From: an uncultured Lachnobacterium sp. | Lineage (GTDB): Bacteria > Bacillota > Clostridia > Lachnospirales > Lachnospiraceae | NCBI GenBank assembly: GCA_900546625.1 | Contig: URDU01000041.1 | Location: 1 to 23,880, forward strand | Length of the DNA: 23,880 nt | Reading direction: 5' to 3' | In this document: piece after piece, positions 22,793 through 23,880 of the stretch | Layout of the letters: the number at the start of each line of letters is the position of its first letter | How positions within the stretch are numbered: position 1 is the first letter of the stretch | Notes under the pieces: generated by a model | Seen by the model: only the letters and a program-made list of their open reading frames with translations | Told to the model about the DNA's origin: nothing | Database searches by the model: none | Made by a program: the position numbers and the translations under genes

Positions 22793-22900
22793 TTAAACAT
22801 GCACCACCTCCCTCACCACAATCTCCTCTGCACAAGCAATAATATTATTCATCCTCCCCACCCAAAGCATCTGATTCTCCGCTTTCAGTTTTTCCGTCAT
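22793..22900 (-). pseudogene. tnpV: C-terminal relic of a TnpV-type transposon protein
   Basis: A 35-codon frame reads MTEKLKAENQMLWVGRMNNI and then IACAEEIVVREVVHV. This matches my memory of the TnpV C-terminus (KAENQMxWVxxMNNIxAxAEEI) found in Tn4451-like and related Clostridial mobile elements. The rest of TnpV (about 85 residues) is absent, and the frame meets a stop near the end of the two-TM gene. It shows a mobile element once abutted or brought in this region. Length makes chance likeness unlikely but not impossible. Confidence 0.72.
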
Positions 22901-22922
22901 ATACTTAACAATCACCATAATA

Positions 22923-23762
22923 CTAACTGTCAATACTTGTCATATTTTGAATCGTAGAATCATACGGATTTATAACTAAAACATTTTCAATAACATTATT
23001 ATCCTCATCTCTTATATGTACAAATCGTTTTACCATCAATAAACTATTCAACTTATGATGAAAGCCAACAAGATCATCATATTCAATGTCTATACACATT
23101 TTAAAAGGTTCTTCTAGCATTTTATTACTATATTCCTTCCATTCACGCTCTGATAGTTCCTTGTAAAACATTAAACATATTCCACTAGAAGTAGCAATTT
23201 CCTTATATGTCCTTAATTCAGTATCCCATGTACTTCCTTTGGAATCCAAAATCAAAGAACTAATTTTTATATTATTAGCTTCTCCTCTCCCTATATTCAA
23301 GACATACAAACTAATACTAATTCTTTTTTTATTAAATTGAATTTCCATCTTACCATTCAACGATAATGTATTTTCTATATAAAACTTTGGACGTTTTGAC
23401 ATCCCAAATTTAATATCATCTATATAATTCGAATCAAATGTAACTGTCAAAATAGGCTTATACTGTGCAGAGAGATTGATTTTCGTATCGTTATTTCTTT
23501 TTTCATATTCCTCTTTTAATTCCTGCTCATGCTTTCTAAAATCTTCTTTCCTAGTAAAATCGGTATAACAAATAGTCAAAGCAACTCCTAGCAATGTTAT
23601 TCCACTACCTATTAATGAGGCATAGAAACTAATCCAAACTTCCTGCTTTTCTATTGGTATAAATCCTATAGGTGAAGGCGTCGACACCCAATAATTTACA
23701 AATGGAGGTATAGCTAGAAACACCACTAATATGCTTACAAGTATTAAGATTTTCTTTTTCAC
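22923..23762 (-). CDS. Two-TM membrane protein with cytosolic domain, unknown
   Basis: 279 residues: TM1 ~4-26 (KILILVSILVVFLAIPPFV), a short outer loop, TM2 ~45-66 (SFYASLIGSGITLLGVALTI), a charged coiled coil ~70-95 (KEDFRKHEQELKEEYEKRN), then a beta-rich cytosolic domain (~100-270) with KPILTVTFDS and SISLYVLNIGRGEANNIKI strands. The initiation codon is GTG (GGGAGG seven bases upstream). I do not recognise a catalytic motif. Similar two-TM plus coiled-coil proteins are frequent cargo of Firmicute mobile DNA. It is separated from the TIGR04255 gene by 240 bases with a TnpV relic, so it is probably a separate unit. Confidence 0.8.
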   Translation of the reverse strand: MKKKILILVSILVVFLAIPPFVNYWVSTPSPIGFIPIEKQEVWISFYASLIGSGITLLGVALTICYTDFTRKEDFRKHEQELKEEYEKRNNDTKINLSAQYKPILTVTFDSNYIDDIKFGMSKRPKFYIENTLSLNGKMEIQFNKKRISISLYVLNIGRGEANNIKISSLILDSKGSTWDTELRTYKEIATSSGICLMFYKELSEREWKEYSNKMLEEPFKMCIDIEYDDLVGFHHKLNSLLMVKRFVHIRDEDNNVIENVLVINPYDSTIQNMTSIDS

Positions 23763-23826
23763 TTTTTATTCCTCCCATAAATTTTATTGCACTTTTCCGA
23801 TGATACTATCTATAAGAATATGTATT

Positions 23827-23880
23827 GGGGCTGTAAAATAAGTCCCTAATTAAGAAACGCCAACTCCGGCAAATGTCGGT
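23827..23880. mobile_element. Possible terminal end of an IS beyond the window
   Basis: GGGGCTGTAAAATAAGTCCC begins at 23827, resembling ends of IS1182-like elements (GGGGCTGT...AAA). A CCGGC...GTCGG fold occurs at the very edge. No transposase is visible inside the window and the match is from memory. Confidence 0.3.

Noticed and set aside
1..23880. CRISPR array, tRNA or rRNA genes
   Set aside because: No regularly spaced direct repeats with unique spacers and no tRNA or rRNA-like segments were seen on reading both strands.

Overview
The window reads as a chromosomal segment from a low-GC anaerobic Firmicute, most likely a gut Lachnospiraceae (Agathobacter/Roseburia-like). The basis is strong AGGAGG-type ribosome binding sites, low-GC coding, and the protein families present: a clostridial Na/Pi-PhoU transporter, an AarF/phasin pair, a FliB-like lysine methylase and typical Lachnospiraceae mobile elements. 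Species assignment is inference from sequence style; no database was searched.

Region 1 (1-12.0 kb) looks like ordinary chromosome. It holds an L-arabinose pair on the minus strand (FGGY kinase, then araD), a plus-strand Na+/phosphate cotransporter with a PhoU-like tail, a minus-strand operon of a phasin-like protein and an AarF/UbiB kinase-like membrane protein, and a DgkA-type lipid kinase. A MATE exporter, a FliB-like protein and an aldo/keto reductase follow on the plus strand, then a convergent membrane-anchored M15 peptidase. Intergenic DNA here contains a ~160-base run of nested hairpins (6764-6920) and a helically phased cluster of ATTGTNCAA boxes (7367-7429).

Region 2 (12.16-13.88 kb) is a complete-looking IS200/IS605 element: HUH/Y1 transposase TnpA, RuvC-type TnpB, and matching hairpin ends that share a 16-base motif. 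The right end is a strong omega-RNA candidate.

Region 3 (13.9-20.5 kb) is an accessory island. It has an XRE regulator behind a clear sigma-A promoter and a large inverted repeat, then on the minus strand a truncated RhuM-like gene, a 989-aa primase-helicase-PLD fusion resembling the TOTE conflict-system architecture, and a small helical protein. Further up are a decayed AlbA_2/HATPase gene with an in-frame stop, a GNAT acetyltransferase, an unannotated 53-aa gene and a Nudix-HAD fusion.

Region 4 (20.5-23.88 kb) is visibly more AT-rich. It carries a translationally coupled three-gene operon: a TIGR04255-like protein, a Panacea (DUF4065/SocA-like) antitoxin-type protein and a 187-aa candidate toxin. 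A TnpV relic, a two-TM membrane protein with a GTG start and a possible IS end at the window edge complete it.

The two most notable systems are the primase-helicase-PLD protein with degenerate HKD residues (14.9-17.9 kb) and the TIGR04255-Panacea-unknown operon (20.8-22.7 kb). Both look like conflict or defence modules, but that is inferred from domain families and gene overlap and has not been demonstrated.
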